Source of the DNA: Bacteroidia bacterium
Lineage (GTDB): Bacteria > Bacteroidota > Bacteroidia > 2-12-FULL-35-15
Length of the DNA stretch: 43,323 bases
Direction of reading: 5' to 3'
Assembly: GCA_020051175.1 (NCBI GenBank)
Contig: JAGVJJ010000091.1
Span: forward strand, 1-43,323
Below the pieces are notes generated by a model. The model ran no database searches, was not told where the DNA came from, and saw only the letters and a program-made list of their open reading frames with translations. Positions 42,943 through 43,323 of this stretch are shown piece by piece. Within the stretch, counting starts at the first letter, position 1. Each line of letters opens with the position of its first letter. The position numbers were made by a program, and so were the translations under genes.

Positions 42943-43323
42943 ATGTCCGGAATATTAAAATACACTAGCAACCATTTATGGCTATTGATTAAAAAAGATC
43001 ATGCCTTTGTGGGTATAACTGCCTATGCCAAAAAACAAATCGGAGCAATTACTTCTGTTAACATATATACAAATGAATTGGTTTTGCTCCAACATGCAGA
43101 GTTTGGTTATGTGGAGGGCAACAACGAAAAGATAATGGAACTGATTATGCCTTTTAATGGAAAAATAGTAAGAACCAATATTGATTGGTTGGGGGATACC
43201 CAAAGAATAAACTGTGCCACACACATGGCTTGGATTGTATATTTCAAAATAACGGATAAAGAAGGGCTAAAAGATTCAATAACAGCGTACGGTTATAAAA
43301 AGTTATTGAACAATAAAACAGAA
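42943..43323 (+). CDS. glycine-cleavage H-like (lipoyl-fold) protein, cut by window end
   Basis: 127 codons open from the ATG at 42943 to the last base; the 3' end is missing. GcvH-like order: YTSNHLWLLIKKDHAFVGITAYAKKQIGAI (7-36), GYVEGNNEKIMELIMPFNGKIVRTN (55-79), W near 97 and the C-terminal AYGYKKLL. In GcvH the lipoyl Lys is third after the Glu of VES-x-K; here that position is Asn and the nearest Lys (63) is shifted. So it may be a non-lipoylated or specialised GcvH relative. It is divergent from a Crp/Fnr gene with an FNR-type box between, so oxygen- or redox-linked control is likely. An earlier ATG at 42930 is out of frame and stops after 12 codons. Confidence 0.7.
   Translation, partial: MSGILKYTSNHLWLLIKKDHAFVGITAYAKKQIGAITSVNIYTNELVLLQHAEFGYVEGNNEKIMELIMPFNGKIVRTNIDWLGDTQRINCATHMAWIVYFKITDKEGLKDSITAYGYKKLLNNKTE

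Overview
The window is a stretch of an AT-rich Bacteroidota chromosome, probably from the Chitinophagales/Sphingobacteriales/Flavobacteriales part of the phylum. Several promoters match the Bacteroidota pattern (a TTG near -33 and TAnnTTTG near -7; for example 3921-3947, 6151-6179 and 35060-35087). Rho carries a long disordered insert between its N-terminal domain and its core. DUF4199, DUF1761 and DUF4153-type membrane proteins, a SpoIIE-type phosphatase with the TDSINYAKRIQ linker, and many small secreted proteins or lipoproteins point the same way. Most of the window is ordinary chromosome with short operons, clear hairpin terminators and housekeeping genes: trxB, a cold-shock gene, recJ, mpl, rho, a cardiolipin synthase and one tRNA-Ser.

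Layout. 91-3055: three-gene operon (unknown protein, membrane protein, PolB-like 3'-5' exonuclease), followed by a 14-bp tandem array. 3302-8038: DUF1761 protein, trxB, a MORN-repeat protein, cspA and recJ. 8286-16351: SpoIIE phosphatase plus S37 peptidase, membrane and small proteins, a Crp/Fnr regulator followed by a 57-codon gene preceded by an FNR-type box, a YdeI-like protein, an alpha/beta-hydrolase lipoprotein and secreted proteins. 16418-20371: an Rrf2 regulator, the methionine-rich adenosylhomocysteinase-like gene and a cardiolipin synthase. 20671-24611: a 1150-residue CheB-CheR-PAS-histidine kinase with its response regulator. 25109-27098: a small gene and a frameshifted large serine recombinase running into tRNA-Ser(GCT). 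27247-34894: mpl, LRR protein, DUF4199, rho, SDR and SF1 helicase. 35128-38326: phosphate uptake cluster (porin, PhoU-like protein, PiT permease) with two Pho-box-like arrays. 38491-43323: MORN-repeat protein, small proteins, PhnA, a second Crp/Fnr regulator and a divergent GcvH-like gene running off the end.

The standout is the gene at 17031-18902. Its C-terminal ~430 residues align along their length with S-adenosylhomocysteine hydrolase, but 164 of its 623 residues are methionine and 40 are cysteine. Methionine is densest in a ~195-residue N-terminal extension (84 of the first 200) and falls off towards the C-terminus. Most catalytic residues and the canonical C-terminal KPxHYRY tail are missing, while the NAD-binding loop is kept. 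It looks like a catalytically dead SAHH scaffold turned into a soft-metal-binding, sulfur-storing or oxidant-scavenging protein, or a sensor. To my knowledge this is undescribed, but that is inference.

Regulation can be read at several places: Pho-box-like direct repeats with an 11-bp period before the porin and before the phoU-like/PiT pair; near-consensus FNR boxes at 13036-13049 and 42777-42790; a 25-bp palindrome before the recombinase operon; and an inverted repeat between the Met-rich gene and cls.
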